A DNA stretch of 64,000 bases from Pseudomonas sp. BN411 (GTDB lineage Bacteria > Pseudomonadota > Gammaproteobacteria > Pseudomonadales > Pseudomonadaceae). This document shows, piece by piece, positions 54,105 to 63,053 of the stretch. Position numbers and translations under genes: made by a program. The DNA lies in assembly GCF_029871235.1 (NCBI RefSeq), contig NZ_SSOM01000086.1, positions 176,283 to 240,282 of the forward strand. The letters are read 5' to 3'. Numbering within the stretch: position 1 is the first letter of the stretch; each line of letters begins with the position of its first letter. The notes under the pieces are model-generated. The model made no database searches. It was not told where the DNA came from and saw nothing but the letters and a program-made list of their open reading frames with translations.

Positions 54105-54196
54105 TGTGGGGTGGATCACGCTTCATCGATCCACCATCGGCGCCGGGTCCAGGCATCGCTGGTGGATGTGAAAAGCGACATCCACCCTACGGCAGT
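54105..54196. repeat. GGGTGGATCACGCTTCATCGATCCACC-type repeat
   Basis: GGTGGATCACGCTTCATCGATCCACC plus a second hairpin GGTGGATGTGAAAAGCGACATCCACC. Same family as 48480-48570, here in a same-direction gap. The rest of the gap to apeB (54353) shows a possible -10 GATAAACT near 54316 and nothing else. Confidence 0.8.
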
Positions 54197-54352
54197 AGCT
54201 GAAAGCCGGCGTAATGCCTGGCTGGATATAGCTCCGTACCAATGACGCAACACCCCACCTATCGGCCTGTTAGGAAAATTCACCGCTGGTCGCCCTCCTA
54301 ATCCTCGGGGGCTATGGGATAAACTCCCGGCACTGCTGTCCGGAGCCCCCCA

Positions 54353-55642
54353 ATGCGCGAAGAGTTGAACCAGGGCCTGATCGATTTCCTCAAGGCCTCG
54401 CCCACCCCCTTCCACGCCACCCGCAGCCTGGCCAAGCGCCTGGAAGCCGCCGGTTATGTGCGCCTCGACGAGCGCGAAGCCTGGCGTATCGAAAGCGGTG
54501 GCCGTTATTACGTCACCCGCAATGACTCCTCCATCATCGCCATCAAACTGGGCAAGCGCCCGGTGCTGGAAGGCGGCCTGCGCCTGGTCGGCGCCCACAC
54601 CGACAGCCCTTGCCTGCGGGTCAAGCCGAACCCCGAGCTGCACAAGCAGGGCTTCTGGCAACTGGGCGTCGAAGTCTATGGCGGCGCCCTGCTGGCCCCC
54701 TGGTTCGACCGCGACCTGTCGCTCGCCGGCCGTGTCACCTACCGCGCCGCGGGCATGGTTGAGAGCCAGCTGGTGGACTTCCAGGCCCCCATCGCCGTGA
54801 TCCCCAACCTGGCCATCCACCTCAACCGTGAAGCCAACCAGGGCTGGGCCATCAACGCCCAGACCGAGCTGCCACCGATCCTGGCGCAACTGGCCGCCGG
54901 CGAAGCCCGCGAATTCCGCGATCTGTTGGCCGAGCAGTTGACCCTGGAACATGGCGTGGTCGCCGATGCGGTGCTGGATTACGAGCTGTCCTTCTACGAC
55001 ACCCAGAACGCTGCGGTCATCGGCCTGGACGGCGACTTCATCGCTGGTGCGCGCCTGGACAACCTGCTGTCCTGCTACGCCGGCCTGCAAGCCCTGCTCG
55101 CGGCCGAGGCGGACGAGAGCTGCGTGCTGGTCTGCACCGACCACGAGGAAGTGGGTTCCTGCTCCGCCTGTGGCGCCGACGGCCCGATGCTGGAACAGGT
55201 GCTGCGCCGGGTACTGCCGGAGGGCGACGCCTTCGCCCGCGTCATCCAGCGCTCCCTGCTGGTTTCCGCCGACAACGCCCACGGCGTGCACCCGAACTAC
55301 GCCGACAAGCACGACGGCAACCACGGTCCGAAGCTCAACGCCGGCCCGGTGATCAAGGTCAACAGCAACCAGCGCTACGCCACCAACAGCGAAACCGCCG
55401 GTTTCTTCCGCCACCTGTGCCTGGAGAACGAAGTACCGGTCCAGAGCTTCGTGACCCGGAGCGACATGGGTTGCGGCTCTACCATCGGTCCGATCACCGC
55501 CAGCCAGCTTGGCGTGCGCACCGTGGACATCGGCCTGCCCACCTTCGCCATGCACTCGATCCGCGAGCTGGCGGGCAGCCATGACCTGGCCCATCTGGTG
55601 AAGGTGCTGGCCGCCTTCTACTCCAGCCACGACCTGCCCTGA
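54353..55642 (+). CDS. apeB: M18-family aminopeptidase
   Basis: A 429-residue zinc aminopeptidase of the aspartyl-aminopeptidase family (M18), cytoplasmic and usually dodecameric. Metal-binding elements seen: [15 protein letters not shown] (H and D, about 82-96), the [16 protein letters not shown] stretch, [17 protein letters not shown] (EE pair with zinc ligand) and [11 protein letters not shown] with a late MHSIRELAG histidine. Length is typical. It lies beside the rluA block as in other pseudomonads and 17 bases before gmhA. Confidence 0.93.
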   Translation: MREELNQGLIDFLKASPTPFHATRSLAKRLEAAGYVRLDEREAWRIESGGRYYVTRNDSSIIAIKLGKRPVLEGGLRLVGAHTDSPCLRVKPNPELHKQGFWQLGVEVYGGALLAPWFDRDLSLAGRVTYRAAGMVESQLVDFQAPIAVIPNLAIHLNREANQGWAINAQTELPPILAQLAAGEAREFRDLLAEQLTLEHGVVADAVLDYELSFYDTQNAAVIGLDGDFIAGARLDNLLSCYAGLQALLAAEADESCVLVCTDHEEVGSCSACGADGPMLEQVLRRVLPEGDAFARVIQRSLLVSADNAHGVHPNYADKHDGNHGPKLNAGPVIKVNSNQRYATNSETAGFFRHLCLENEVPVQSFVTRSDMGCGSTIGPITASQLGVRTVDIGLPTFAMHSIRELAGSHDLAHLVKVLAAFYSSHDLP

Positions 55643-55659
55643 TCAGAAAGGAAACCCGC

Positions 55660-56247
55660 ATGCTCAGCCATATTCGCAACAGCCTGGAGGAAGCCAGGCG
55701 CGCCCTGGACAACTTCATTGCCAACGAGCAGACGCTGAAGAGCATCGAGCGTGCGGCCGAGCTGCTGGTCGAGAGCTTCGAGAACAAGGGCAAGGCGTTT
55801 TCCTGCGGTAACGGCGGCTCCATGTGCGATGCCATGCACTTCGCCGAGGAGCTGACCGGCCGCTACCGCAAGAACCGTCCCGGCATCGCCGCCGTGTCCA
55901 TCAGTGATCCCAGCCATATCAGCTGCGTCGCCAACGATTTCGGCTACGACTACATCTTCTCCCGCTACGTGGAGTCCCACGGCCGTGCCGGCGACGTGCT
56001 GATTGCCATCAGCACCAGCGGCAAGAGCCCCAACGTCATCAAGGCCGCCGAAGCCGCCCGCGCCCTGGGTGTGAAGGTGGTAGCCCTGACCGGCAAGCCC
56101 GGCTCCGCCCTGGAAGCCCTGGCCGATGTCTGCATCTGCGCCCCCGGCGGCGACTTCGCCGACCGCGTACAAGAGCTGCACATCAAGGTGCTGCACATCC
56201 TGATCGAGCTGGTCGAGCGCAAGCTCAGCCCCGAGAACTACGCCTGA
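55660..56247 (+). CDS. gmhA: Sedoheptulose-7-phosphate isomerase GmhA
   Basis: A 195-residue SIS-domain isomerase that makes D-glycero-D-manno-heptose 7-phosphate for LPS inner-core heptose. It matches the E. coli GmhA/LpcA form strikingly: [20 protein letters not shown] (about 48-67), [36 protein letters not shown] and [20 protein letters not shown]. Pseudomonads also encode a DiaA-like relative that has often been called gmhA elsewhere in the genome, so this is probably the true GmhA or a second copy. AAAGGAAA precedes the ATG. Confidence 0.88.
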   Translation: MLSHIRNSLEEARRALDNFIANEQTLKSIERAAELLVESFENKGKAFSCGNGGSMCDAMHFAEELTGRYRKNRPGIAAVSISDPSHISCVANDFGYDYIFSRYVESHGRAGDVLIAISTSGKSPNVIKAAEAARALGVKVVALTGKPGSALEALADVCICAPGGDFADRVQELHIKVLHILIELVERKLSPENYA

Positions 56248-56263
56248 TCTGCGTTCGCTCCAC

Positions 56264-56828
56264 CGTAGGTTGGTCCGAGCGCAGCGAGGCCCAACATCGC
56301 CGGTCACAAACGCCGCAACCTTGGGTTTCGTTCCTCTACCCAACCTACAAGTGCCGCCGCCTTCTGTGGGGGCGAATTCATTCGCCGAGGGCGGCGCAGC
56401 CGCCCCGTAGGTTGGTCCGAGCGCAGCGAGGCCCAACAACTCCGGCATCAACCGCGAAGCGTTGGGTTTCGTTCCTCTACCCAACCTACAAGTGCCGCCG
56501 CTTTCTGTGGGGGCGAATTCATTCGCCAAGCGCGGCAGAGCCGCCCCGTAGGTTGGTCCGAGCACAGCGAGGCCCAACATCGCCAGTCACAAACGCCGCA
56601 ACCTTGGGTTTCGTTCCTCTACCCAACCTACAAATTCCGTTCTCTGTAGGGGCGAATTCATTCACCAAGGGCGGCACAGCCGCCGCGTAGGTTGGTCCGA
56701 GCGCAGCGAGGCCCAACATCGCCAGTCACAAACGCCGCAACCTTGGGTTTCGTTCCTCTACCCAACCTACAAATGCCGCCGCTTTCTGTGGGGGCGAATT
56801 CATTCGCCAAGGGCGGCGCAGCCGCCCA
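56264..56828. repeat. Four-unit composite repeat array, ~140-bp period
   Basis: Units start at 56264, 56406, 56547 and 56686. Each joins CGTAGGTTGGTCCGAGC...CCCAACCTAC to a TGTRGGGGCGAATTCATTCGCC element with a GGGCGGCRCAGCCGCC hairpin. Units differ by a few bases and small indels (periods 142, 141, 139). The array fills the 582-base convergent gap between gmhA and the GntR gene, ending just before the latter's stop; I see no gene within it. Confidence 0.95.
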
Positions 56829-56829
56829 A

Positions 56830-57546
56830 TCACTCCGGCACTTCGACGCTCACGTGGATCGCATCGTGCCGCCAGAACTCCAGGTCGCAGTCGATCAGCC
56901 GTCCATGCTGGTCGCGGTTGATGCGGGTGATTTTCAGCGCCGGGCTACCGGCTGACACCTTCAGCGGCGCCGCCGCGTCCGGGTGCAGGGCGGTAGGCAC
57001 CATGTCGAAGCGCACGCGGCCATAGCGGATACCGTACTGGCTGTCGTACAGCTCGGTCAGCGACCGGGTCAGGTCGAAATCGACGATGCCGGGGAAGTAG
57101 GCCGGATTCAGGTAGTGCTCCACATAAAGCACCATGCGCCCATCGATGCGACGGACGCGCCGGATCTGGTAGACGCTCGACAGCGCCGGCAGCTCCAGCA
57201 GCTCGCAGATTTCCACACTGGCCGGAATCAACCGCGCGCCCAGCACTTCGGTGGCGGGTACGCGCCCCTGTCCGGCCACCATGGCGTGAAAGTGGCTGCG
57301 AACCAGCGGGTTGTAGAGCAGCCGCGGCGGAGAAACGAACCATCCGCGGCGCTCCTCGCGGTAGATCAGCCCCTGGGCCTCCAGTTGCCCAAGCGCCTCG
57401 CGCAGGGTGATGCGGGTGGTATCGAACAGTTCACTCAACTTGCGCTCGGCGGGCAGCTTGCTGCCCTGGGGCAAAAGGCCGTGCTCGATCTGTTCCTGCA
57501 GCGCGCTGCAGATGGCGGTCAGGGTACGGGGCGCCTCATCGCGCAT
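56830..57546 (-). CDS. GntR-family (HutC/UTRA) transcriptional regulator, PhnF-like
   Basis: A 238-residue repressor-type regulator. A winged helix-turn-helix (1 to about 72), with LPAERKLSELFDTTRITLREAL, precedes a UTRA ligand-binding domain (about 90-232). The ATG at 57546 is chosen because it gives the usual short lead-in; the frame is open to 57678. It is divergent from the transporter/phosphatase operon, and a TGGAATAGACCA site lies 16 bases before its start, so it probably represses itself as well. PhnF/PhnR-type proteins of this class control phosphonate uptake. The ligand here is inferred from the operon. Confidence 0.88.
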   Translation of the reverse strand: MRDEAPRTLTAICSALQEQIEHGLLPQGSKLPAERKLSELFDTTRITLREALGQLEAQGLIYREERRGWFVSPPRLLYNPLVRSHFHAMVAGQGRVPATEVLGARLIPASVEICELLELPALSSVYQIRRVRRIDGRMVLYVEHYLNPAYFPGIVDFDLTRSLTELYDSQYGIRYGRVRFDMVPTALHPDAAAPLKVSAGSPALKITRINRDQHGRLIDCDLEFWRHDAIHVSVEVPE

Positions 57547-57561
57547 CGAAAAACTCCAATC

Positions 57562-57573
57562 TGGAATAGACCA
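57562..57573. promoter_or_regulatory. PhnF-like operator 1, next to the regulator gene
   Basis: TGGAATAGACCA agrees at 11 of 12 positions with TGGTATAGACCA, the site I recall for mycobacterial PhnF. It is a near-palindrome 16 bases upstream of the GntR/UTRA gene. Confidence 0.55.
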
Positions 57574-57808
57574 GCACCATCGAGGTGCATCGTGTCCGGG
57601 CTTGCCGGCCATCCTAGGCAGCCTAGATGACTGCGGGATGACAGTCAGGCGCGCCTGCATGCGCCATGCCATCGCCAATCGCGACAGCCCTGCGAATCCG
57701 CTACTTGGCCATGGTCTACGCTTTTCAGGCGTCTGCCGCCGCCGGACCGGGTGGCGACCCTGAAATCAAACCGTCATCGAAGGCTTTTAGATTTGGCCTG
57801 GGTCTTGC

Positions 57809-57820
57809 TGATCTAGACCA
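57809..57820. promoter_or_regulatory. PhnF-like operator 2, next to the operon start
   Basis: TGATCTAGACCA shares TAGACCA with operator 1 and agrees at 10 of 12 positions with the recalled PhnF site. It ends 28 bases before the binding-protein ATG. The intervening 57574-57808 shows no gene. Confidence 0.5.
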
Positions 57821-57847
57821 ACCTCCAAACCTGCTAAGGAGCTTCAC

Positions 57848-58906
57848 ATGAAACGCCTGTTGCTGGCTTCACTGATGGGAACGGCCATCGCCCTGGGAAC
57901 CCAGGCGATGGCGAGCGACGCAGATCTGAAGAGTCTCGAACAAGCCGCGCGCAAGGAAGGCGCAGTGAACAGCGTGGGCATGCCCGACAGCTGGGCGAAC
58001 TGGAAGGACACCTGGGTTGACCTGAACAAACAGTACGGCCTGAAGCACGTCGACACCGACATGAGTTCGGCCCAGGAAATCGCCAAGTTCGCCGCCGAGA
58101 AGGACAACGCCACCGCCGACATCGGCGACGTTGGCGCAGCCTTCGGCCCCATCGCCGTCCAGCAGGGCGTGACCCAGTCCTACAAGCCCAGCACCTGGTC
58201 CCAGATCCCCGATTGGGCCAAGGACGCCGACGGCCACTGGATGCTGGCCTATACCGGCTCCATCGCCTTCATCGTCAACAAGCAGCTGGTGAAGGAAGCG
58301 CCCAAGTCCTGGGCCGACCTGAAGCAGGGCAAGTACAAGGTCGCCATCGGTGACGTCAGCGCCGCCGCCCAGGCCGTCAACGGCGTGCTGGCCGCCGCCA
58401 TCGCCAACGGCGGTAACGAGAAGAACATCCAGCCGGGCCTGGACTTCTTCGCCGATATTGCTAAACAGGGCCGCCTGTCGCTGTCCAACCCGACCATCCA
58501 GACCCTGGAGAAAGGTGAGGTGGAAGTCGGCATCGTCTGGGACTTCAACGGCCTGTCCTACCGCGACCAGATCGATCCCAGCCGCTTCGAAGTGCTGATC
58601 CCCTCCGATGGCTCGGTGATCTCCGGCTACACCACCATCATCAACAAGTACGCGAAGAACCCGAACGCCGCGAAACTGGCCCGCGAGTACATCCTCAGCG
58701 ATGCCGGCCAGATCAACCTGGCCAAGGGCAACGCCCGCCCGATCCGCGCCGAACACCTGACCCTGCCGGCTGAGGTCAAGGCCAAGCTGCTGCCCAATGA
58801 GCAGTACGCCAAGGTCCAGCCGATCAAGGATGCCAAGGCCTGGGAAGAGACCTCCAAGGCATTGCCGCAGCTGTGGCAGGAACACGTGATTATCGAGATG
58901 GAATAA
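57848..58906 (+). CDS. ABC transporter periplasmic binding protein (organophosphorus uptake, inferred)
   Basis: A 352-residue class-D-type solute-binding protein with a signal peptide cut after AMA (about residue 22). The fold is that of the family 1 binding proteins for iron(III), putrescine and 2-aminoethylphosphonate. Segments DIGDVGAAFGPIAVQQGV, YTGSIAFIVNK and GEVEVGIVWDFNGLSYRDQI mark the ligand cleft and hinge. There is no tyrosine pair of Fe(III) binders at the expected place, and the neighbouring hydrolases favour a phosphorus-containing ligand. AAGGAG lies six bases before the ATG. It heads a six-gene operon. Confidence 0.88.
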   Translation: MKRLLLASLMGTAIALGTQAMASDADLKSLEQAARKEGAVNSVGMPDSWANWKDTWVDLNKQYGLKHVDTDMSSAQEIAKFAAEKDNATADIGDVGAAFGPIAVQQGVTQSYKPSTWSQIPDWAKDADGHWMLAYTGSIAFIVNKQLVKEAPKSWADLKQGKYKVAIGDVSAAAQAVNGVLAAAIANGGNEKNIQPGLDFFADIAKQGRLSLSNPTIQTLEKGEVEVGIVWDFNGLSYRDQIDPSRFEVLIPSDGSVISGYTTIINKYAKNPNAAKLAREYILSDAGQINLAKGNARPIRAEHLTLPAEVKAKLLPNEQYAKVQPIKDAKAWEETSKALPQLWQEHVIIEME

Positions 58907-58955
58907 GGAGCTGGCCCAATCGCTTGCAGGCGCTTGGGCTGCTTTGAGGCGAACC

Positions 58956-59762
58956 ATGAAGAACAAAGTCATCCTCGTCCTGCTGGATGGCCTGAACTAC
59001 GAGGTGGCCCGGCACGCGCTGGGTCACCTTCAGGCCTGGTGCGGAGCCGGCAAGGCGGTGCTGTACAAGCTCCAGTGCGAGCTGCCGGCGCTGTCCCGCC
59101 CGCTCTACGAATGCATCCTCACCGGCGTTCCACCGATCCAGAGCGGCATCGTCCACAACGACGTATCGCGCCTGTCGAAGGAACGCAGCATCTTCCACTA
59201 CGCCAGTGCCGCCGGGCTGACCACCGCCGCCGCTGCGTATCACTGGGTCAGCGAGCTGTACAACACCTCGCCCTTCAACGCTGCCCGCGACCGCCACACC
59301 GAAGCGCCGCAGCTGCCGATTCAGCACGGCCACTTCTACTACGCCGACCACTACCCGGATTCGCACCTGTTCGCCGACGCGGAAAGTCTGCGCCAGCGCC
59401 ACAACCCGGATTTCCTCCTGGTGCATCCGATGAACGTCGACGATGCCGGCCACAAGCACGGCCTGGACTCGCCGCAGTACCGCAACAGTGCGCGGGTCGC
59501 CGACATCCTCCTGGCCGAATACCTGCAACGCTGGATGGACGCCGGTTACCAGGTGCTGGTGACCGCCGACCACGGCATGAACAACGATCGCTCCCACAAC
59601 GGCCTGCTCCCCGAGGAGCGCGAGGTGCCGCTGTTCGTCATCGGTGATGCCTTCAGCCTGGATGCCACGGCACAGCCGAAACAGACCGAGCTGTGCGGCA
59701 CCGTCTGCGAACTGCTCGGCGCGTCTCACGACAAGACCGTCTGCCGGGAGTTGCTGAAGTGA
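58956..59762 (+). CDS. Cytoplasmic alkaline-phosphatase-superfamily hydrolase
   Basis: A 268-residue metal-dependent phosphoryl hydrolase with no signal peptide, so it acts inside the cell. Metal and catalytic residues typical of the superfamily are visible: D11 in VLLDGLN, nucleophile candidate S47 in ALSRPLYECILTG, D162/D163, H166 and H168 in NVDDAGHKHG, D205-H206 in TADHGMN and H214. A serine where most nucleotide pyrophosphatase-type members have threonine is notable. It could cleave a phosphonate (as phosphonoacetate hydrolase does) or a phosphodiester brought in by the co-encoded transporter. Its stop overlaps the next start (GTGA). Confidence 0.83.
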   Translation: MKNKVILVLLDGLNYEVARHALGHLQAWCGAGKAVLYKLQCELPALSRPLYECILTGVPPIQSGIVHNDVSRLSKERSIFHYASAAGLTTAAAAYHWVSELYNTSPFNAARDRHTEAPQLPIQHGHFYYADHYPDSHLFADAESLRQRHNPDFLLVHPMNVDDAGHKHGLDSPQYRNSARVADILLAEYLQRWMDAGYQVLVTADHGMNNDRSHNGLLPEEREVPLFVIGDAFSLDATAQPKQTELCGTVCELLGASHDKTVCRELLK

Positions 59763-60601
59763 ATTCCTCCATCCGGGGCAAATGGCTGGCACTGCTCTGC
59801 CTGCTGCCCTTCGCCCTGTTCTTCATCCTGTTCCAGATTGCGCCGCTGGCCTGGGTCGCCCTCAACAGCCTGAACACACCGGAGGGCTGGGGCCTGGGCA
59901 ACTTCGCCAAGGTGTTCAGCTCGAAGTTCTACCTGCAGGCCATCAAGCACAGCCTGCAGATCGCCTTCTGGTCGAGCCTGTTCGGCATCGTCATCGCGGT
60001 GATCGGCAGCTACTCGCTGCGTAAGGTCGATTCGAAGCTGCGCGACTTCGTCATGGCCTTCTCCAACATGACCAGCAATTTCGCCGGTGTGCCGCTGGCC
60101 TTCGCCTTCATCATCCTGCTCGGCTTCAATGGCGCGTTGACCATCCTGCTCAAGCAGTCCGGCGTGATCGAGGACTTCAACCTCTACTCCAAGGCCGGCC
60201 TGATCGTGCTCTACACCTACTTCCAGATTCCCCTCGGTGTGCTGCTGCTCTATCCGGCCTTTGACGCCCTGCGCGAGGACTGGCGCGAGTCGGCTGCCCT
60301 GCTGGGCGCCAGCCCCTGGCAGTTCTGGCGACACATCGGCCTGCCGGTGCTGACCCCCGCCCTGCTGGGCACCTTCGTCATCCTCCTGGCCAACGCCCTC
60401 GGCGCCTATGCCACCGTCTATGCCCTCACCACCGGCAACTTCAACGTACTGACCATCCGCGTCGCCGCCATGGTCGCCGGCGACATCGCGCTCAACCCCA
60501 ACCTGGCCAGCGCCCTGGCGATGGTGCTGGTGGGGCTGATGGCACTGATCACGGTGGTGCACCAGTGGCTGCTGAAGAGGAGCTACCATGTCGCCCGCTG
60601 A
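59759..60601 (+). CDS. ABC transporter permease 1
   Basis: A 280-residue inner-membrane permease with six predicted helices and a binding-protein-dependent transport signature (EAA-like loop DWRESAALLGASPWQFWRHI, about 198-217) that contacts the ATPase. It starts with GTG, coupled to the preceding stop by a GTGA overlap; the longer frame to 59693 would overlap the hydrolase by 70 bases. It overlaps the second permease by 14 bases, and together they form the heterodimeric channel. Confidence 0.9.
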   Translation: MNSSIRGKWLALLCLLPFALFFILFQIAPLAWVALNSLNTPEGWGLGNFAKVFSSKFYLQAIKHSLQIAFWSSLFGIVIAVIGSYSLRKVDSKLRDFVMAFSNMTSNFAGVPLAFAFIILLGFNGALTILLKQSGVIEDFNLYSKAGLIVLYTYFQIPLGVLLLYPAFDALREDWRESAALLGASPWQFWRHIGLPVLTPALLGTFVILLANALGAYATVYALTTGNFNVLTIRVAAMVAGDIALNPNLASALAMVLVGLMALITVVHQWLLKRSYHVAR

Positions 60602-61385
60602 ATCCCGCCATGGCAGCCTCTACCATCGCGTGGTGGTCTGGCTGCTGTTCCTGATCCTGTTGCTGCCGCTGGCCGGTACCCTGCTCTACTCGCTCTCCAC
60701 CAGTTGGTCGGCGACCATCCTCCCGGACGGCCTGACCTTCAAGTGGTACCTGGCACTGTGGAGCGATACCCGCTTCCTCACCGCCTTCGGCCAATCGTTG
60801 CTGGTGTGCTTCGGTGCCCTGGCACTGTCGGTGGTGCTGATCCTGCCGCTGCTGTTCGTGGTGCACTACCACTTCCCGAAGCTCGACGCCCTGATGAACA
60901 TCCTCATCCTGCTGCCCTTCGCGGTGCCGCCGGTGGTGTCTTCGGTCGGTCTGTTGCAGATCTATGGTTCGGGTCCGCTGGCCATGGTGGGAACGCCCTG
61001 GATCCTGATCGGCTGCTTCTTCACCATCGCCCTGCCCTTCATGTACCGCGCCATCACCAACAACCTGCAGGCGATCAACCTGCGTGACCTGATGGATGCC
61101 GCCCAACTGCTCGGCGCCAGCACCTGGAAGGCCGCCTTCCTGGTGGTTCTGCCCAACCTGCGCAAGGGCCTGATGGTTTCGCTGTTCCTGTCGTTCTCGT
61201 TCCTGTTCGGCGAGTTCGTCTTCGCCAACCTGCTGGTGGGTACTCGCTACGAGACCCTGCAGGTGTACCTGAACAACATGCGCAACAGCAGCGGCCACTT
61301 CAACAGCGCCCTGGTGATCTCCTACTTCTTCTTCGTGCTGCTGTTCACCTGGGCAGCCAACCGTCTGAACAAGGACAAGGCATGA
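60588..61385 (+). CDS. ABC transporter permease 2
   Basis: A 265-residue six-helix permease, the partner of the preceding one. Its ATPase-contact loop is LMDAAQLLGASTWKAAFLVV (about 167-186). A GAGGAG sequence in the end of permease 1 serves as ribosome-binding site. It overlaps the next gene by four bases. Confidence 0.9.
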   Translation: MSPAESRHGSLYHRVVVWLLFLILLLPLAGTLLYSLSTSWSATILPDGLTFKWYLALWSDTRFLTAFGQSLLVCFGALALSVVLILPLLFVVHYHFPKLDALMNILILLPFAVPPVVSSVGLLQIYGSGPLAMVGTPWILIGCFFTIALPFMYRAITNNLQAINLRDLMDAAQLLGASTWKAAFLVVLPNLRKGLMVSLFLSFSFLFGEFVFANLLVGTRYETLQVYLNNMRNSSGHFNSALVISYFFFVLLFTWAANRLNKDKA

Positions 61386-62371
61386 GCTTTCTTTCCATCC
61401 GCGGCCTGCACAAGAACTACGGCCAGACCGCGATTTTCAGCGACATCCACTGCGAGATCGGCAAGGGCGAGTTCGTCACCCTGCTCGGCCCCTCCGGCTG
61501 TGGCAAATCCACCCTGCTGCGCTGCATCGCCGGCCTGACCGAGGTGAACGGCGGACAGATCCTGCTGCAAGGTCAGGACCTGGTACCGCTGTCACCGCAG
61601 AAGCGCGGCATCGGCATGGTGTTCCAGAGCTACGCGCTGTTCCCCAACATGACGGTGCAGCAGAACGTCGCCTTCGGCCTGCGTATGCAGAAAGTCGATG
61701 CCGCCGACAGCCAGCGCCGGGTAAATGAGGCCCTGGCCATGGTGGAGCTTTCAGACTTCGCCGCGCGCTACCCGCACCAGCTTTCCGGTGGCCAATGCCA
61801 GCGTGTCGCCCTGGCGCGCTCGCTGGTCACCCGCCCACGCCTGTTGCTGCTGGACGAACCGCTGTCGGCACTGGATGCCCGCATCCGCAAGCACCTGCGT
61901 GAACAGATCCGCTCCATTCAGCAGGAACTGGGCCTGACCACCATCTTCGTCACCCACGACCAGGAAGAAGCCCTGACCCTGTCGGACCGCATCTTCCTGA
62001 TGAATGCCGGCCGCATCGTCCAGAGTGGCGACGCGGAAACCCTCTACACCGCTCCGGTGGACGCCTTCGCCGCCGGCTTCATCGGCAACTACAACCTGCT
62101 CGACGCCGACACCGCCAGCCGCCTGCTGCAACGCCCGGTGAGCGGCCGCGTCGCCATACGCCCGGAAGCCATCACCCTCAGCCGCGAAGGCGGTATCGAG
62201 GCGGAAGTGCGCAGCCACAGCCTGCTGGGCAACGTGGTGCGCTATCGCGTCGAAGCGCGCGGTGTGGAACTGGTGGTGGACGTGCTCAACCGCTCCGTCG
62301 AAGATCTGCACCGCAAAGGCCAACGCATCGGCCTGTGCATAGACGATCACGCAATCCGGGAGGTGGCCTGA
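61382..62371 (+). CDS. ABC transporter ATP-binding protein
   Basis: A 329-residue importer ATPase of the PotA/FbpC/PhnT class. Walker A is GPSGCGKST (36-44), the Q-loop MVFQSYALFPNM, the signature LSGGQCQRVALARSL (about 134-148) and Walker B LLLLDEPLSALD. The last 100 residues form a TOBE-type regulatory domain. It overlaps permease 2 by four bases and the HAD gene by one, so the whole set is translationally linked. Confidence 0.93.
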   Translation: MSFLSIRGLHKNYGQTAIFSDIHCEIGKGEFVTLLGPSGCGKSTLLRCIAGLTEVNGGQILLQGQDLVPLSPQKRGIGMVFQSYALFPNMTVQQNVAFGLRMQKVDAADSQRRVNEALAMVELSDFAARYPHQLSGGQCQRVALARSLVTRPRLLLLDEPLSALDARIRKHLREQIRSIQQELGLTTIFVTHDQEEALTLSDRIFLMNAGRIVQSGDAETLYTAPVDAFAAGFIGNYNLLDADTASRLLQRPVSGRVAIRPEAITLSREGGIEAEVRSHSLLGNVVRYRVEARGVELVVDVLNRSVEDLHRKGQRIGLCIDDHAIREVA

Positions 62372-63024
62372 TGGCCCTGGCAATCTTCGATCTCGACGAC
62401 ACCCTGATAGACGGCGACTGCGCCAGCTTGTGGAGCACCCACATGGCAGAACTCGGGTGGGTCGACGGCGAATCCTTCATCCGCAAGGACCATGAACTCA
62501 TGGCGCTCTATGCCGAAGGCAAACTGGCGATGGAGGACTACATGGCCTTCAGCCTGTCGCCGCTGGTAGGTCGCACCGCTGAAGAAGTGGACTTCGTGGC
62601 CGGGCCTTTCGTTGAGGACGTGGTCGAGCCGCTTATCCACTCCGACGCCATGCGCTGCCTGGCCCAGCACCGTGCCGCTGGCGACCGCATCCTGATCATC
62701 TCCGCCTCGGCGCACTTCCTGGTCAGCGCCATCGCCGAACGCCTGGGCGTGGAAGAAGTGCTGGCCATCGACCTGGAAGAACAGCACGGCTGCTACAGCG
62801 GCCGCACCCGCGGCGTGCTCACCTACCGCGACGGCAAGGTGACCCGCCTGAACGCCTGGCTGGAGGAACAGCGCGAAAGCCTGGAAGGCGCCTACTTCTA
62901 TTCCGACTCGCGCAACGACCTGCCACTGCTCTCCCTGGTGGCCAATCCCCGCACGGTCAACCCCGATCCGACTCTACGTGCCCATGCTGAGGCAGCTGGT
63001 TGGCCGATTCTCGACTGGCGCTGA
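62371..63024 (+). CDS. HAD-IB family phosphatase
   Basis: A 217-residue haloacid-dehalogenase-type phosphatase, subfamily IB (phosphoserine-phosphatase-like). The nucleophile/acid pair is D7 and D9 in FDLDDTL, motif II is the serine in LIISASAHFL, and motif IV is SDSRNDLPLL. It would remove phosphate from a small molecule in the cytoplasm. As last gene of the transporter operon, starting on the final base of the ATPase gene, it probably acts after the AP-superfamily enzyme or on the imported compound itself. The substrate is not known. Confidence 0.88.
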   Translation: MALAIFDLDDTLIDGDCASLWSTHMAELGWVDGESFIRKDHELMALYAEGKLAMEDYMAFSLSPLVGRTAEEVDFVAGPFVEDVVEPLIHSDAMRCLAQHRAAGDRILIISASAHFLVSAIAERLGVEEVLAIDLEEQHGCYSGRTRGVLTYRDGKVTRLNAWLEEQRESLEGAYFYSDSRNDLPLLSLVANPRTVNPDPTLRAHAEAAGWPILDWR

Positions 63025-63053
63025 TCGTTTCTTGATGTGATTGGTGAGCCTGC

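Noticed and set aside
56264-56828. CRISPR array
   Set aside because: The regular ~140-bp spacing is of large palindromic units whose intervening sequence is also repeated. CRISPR repeats are 24-47 bp with unique spacers, and no cas gene is present.
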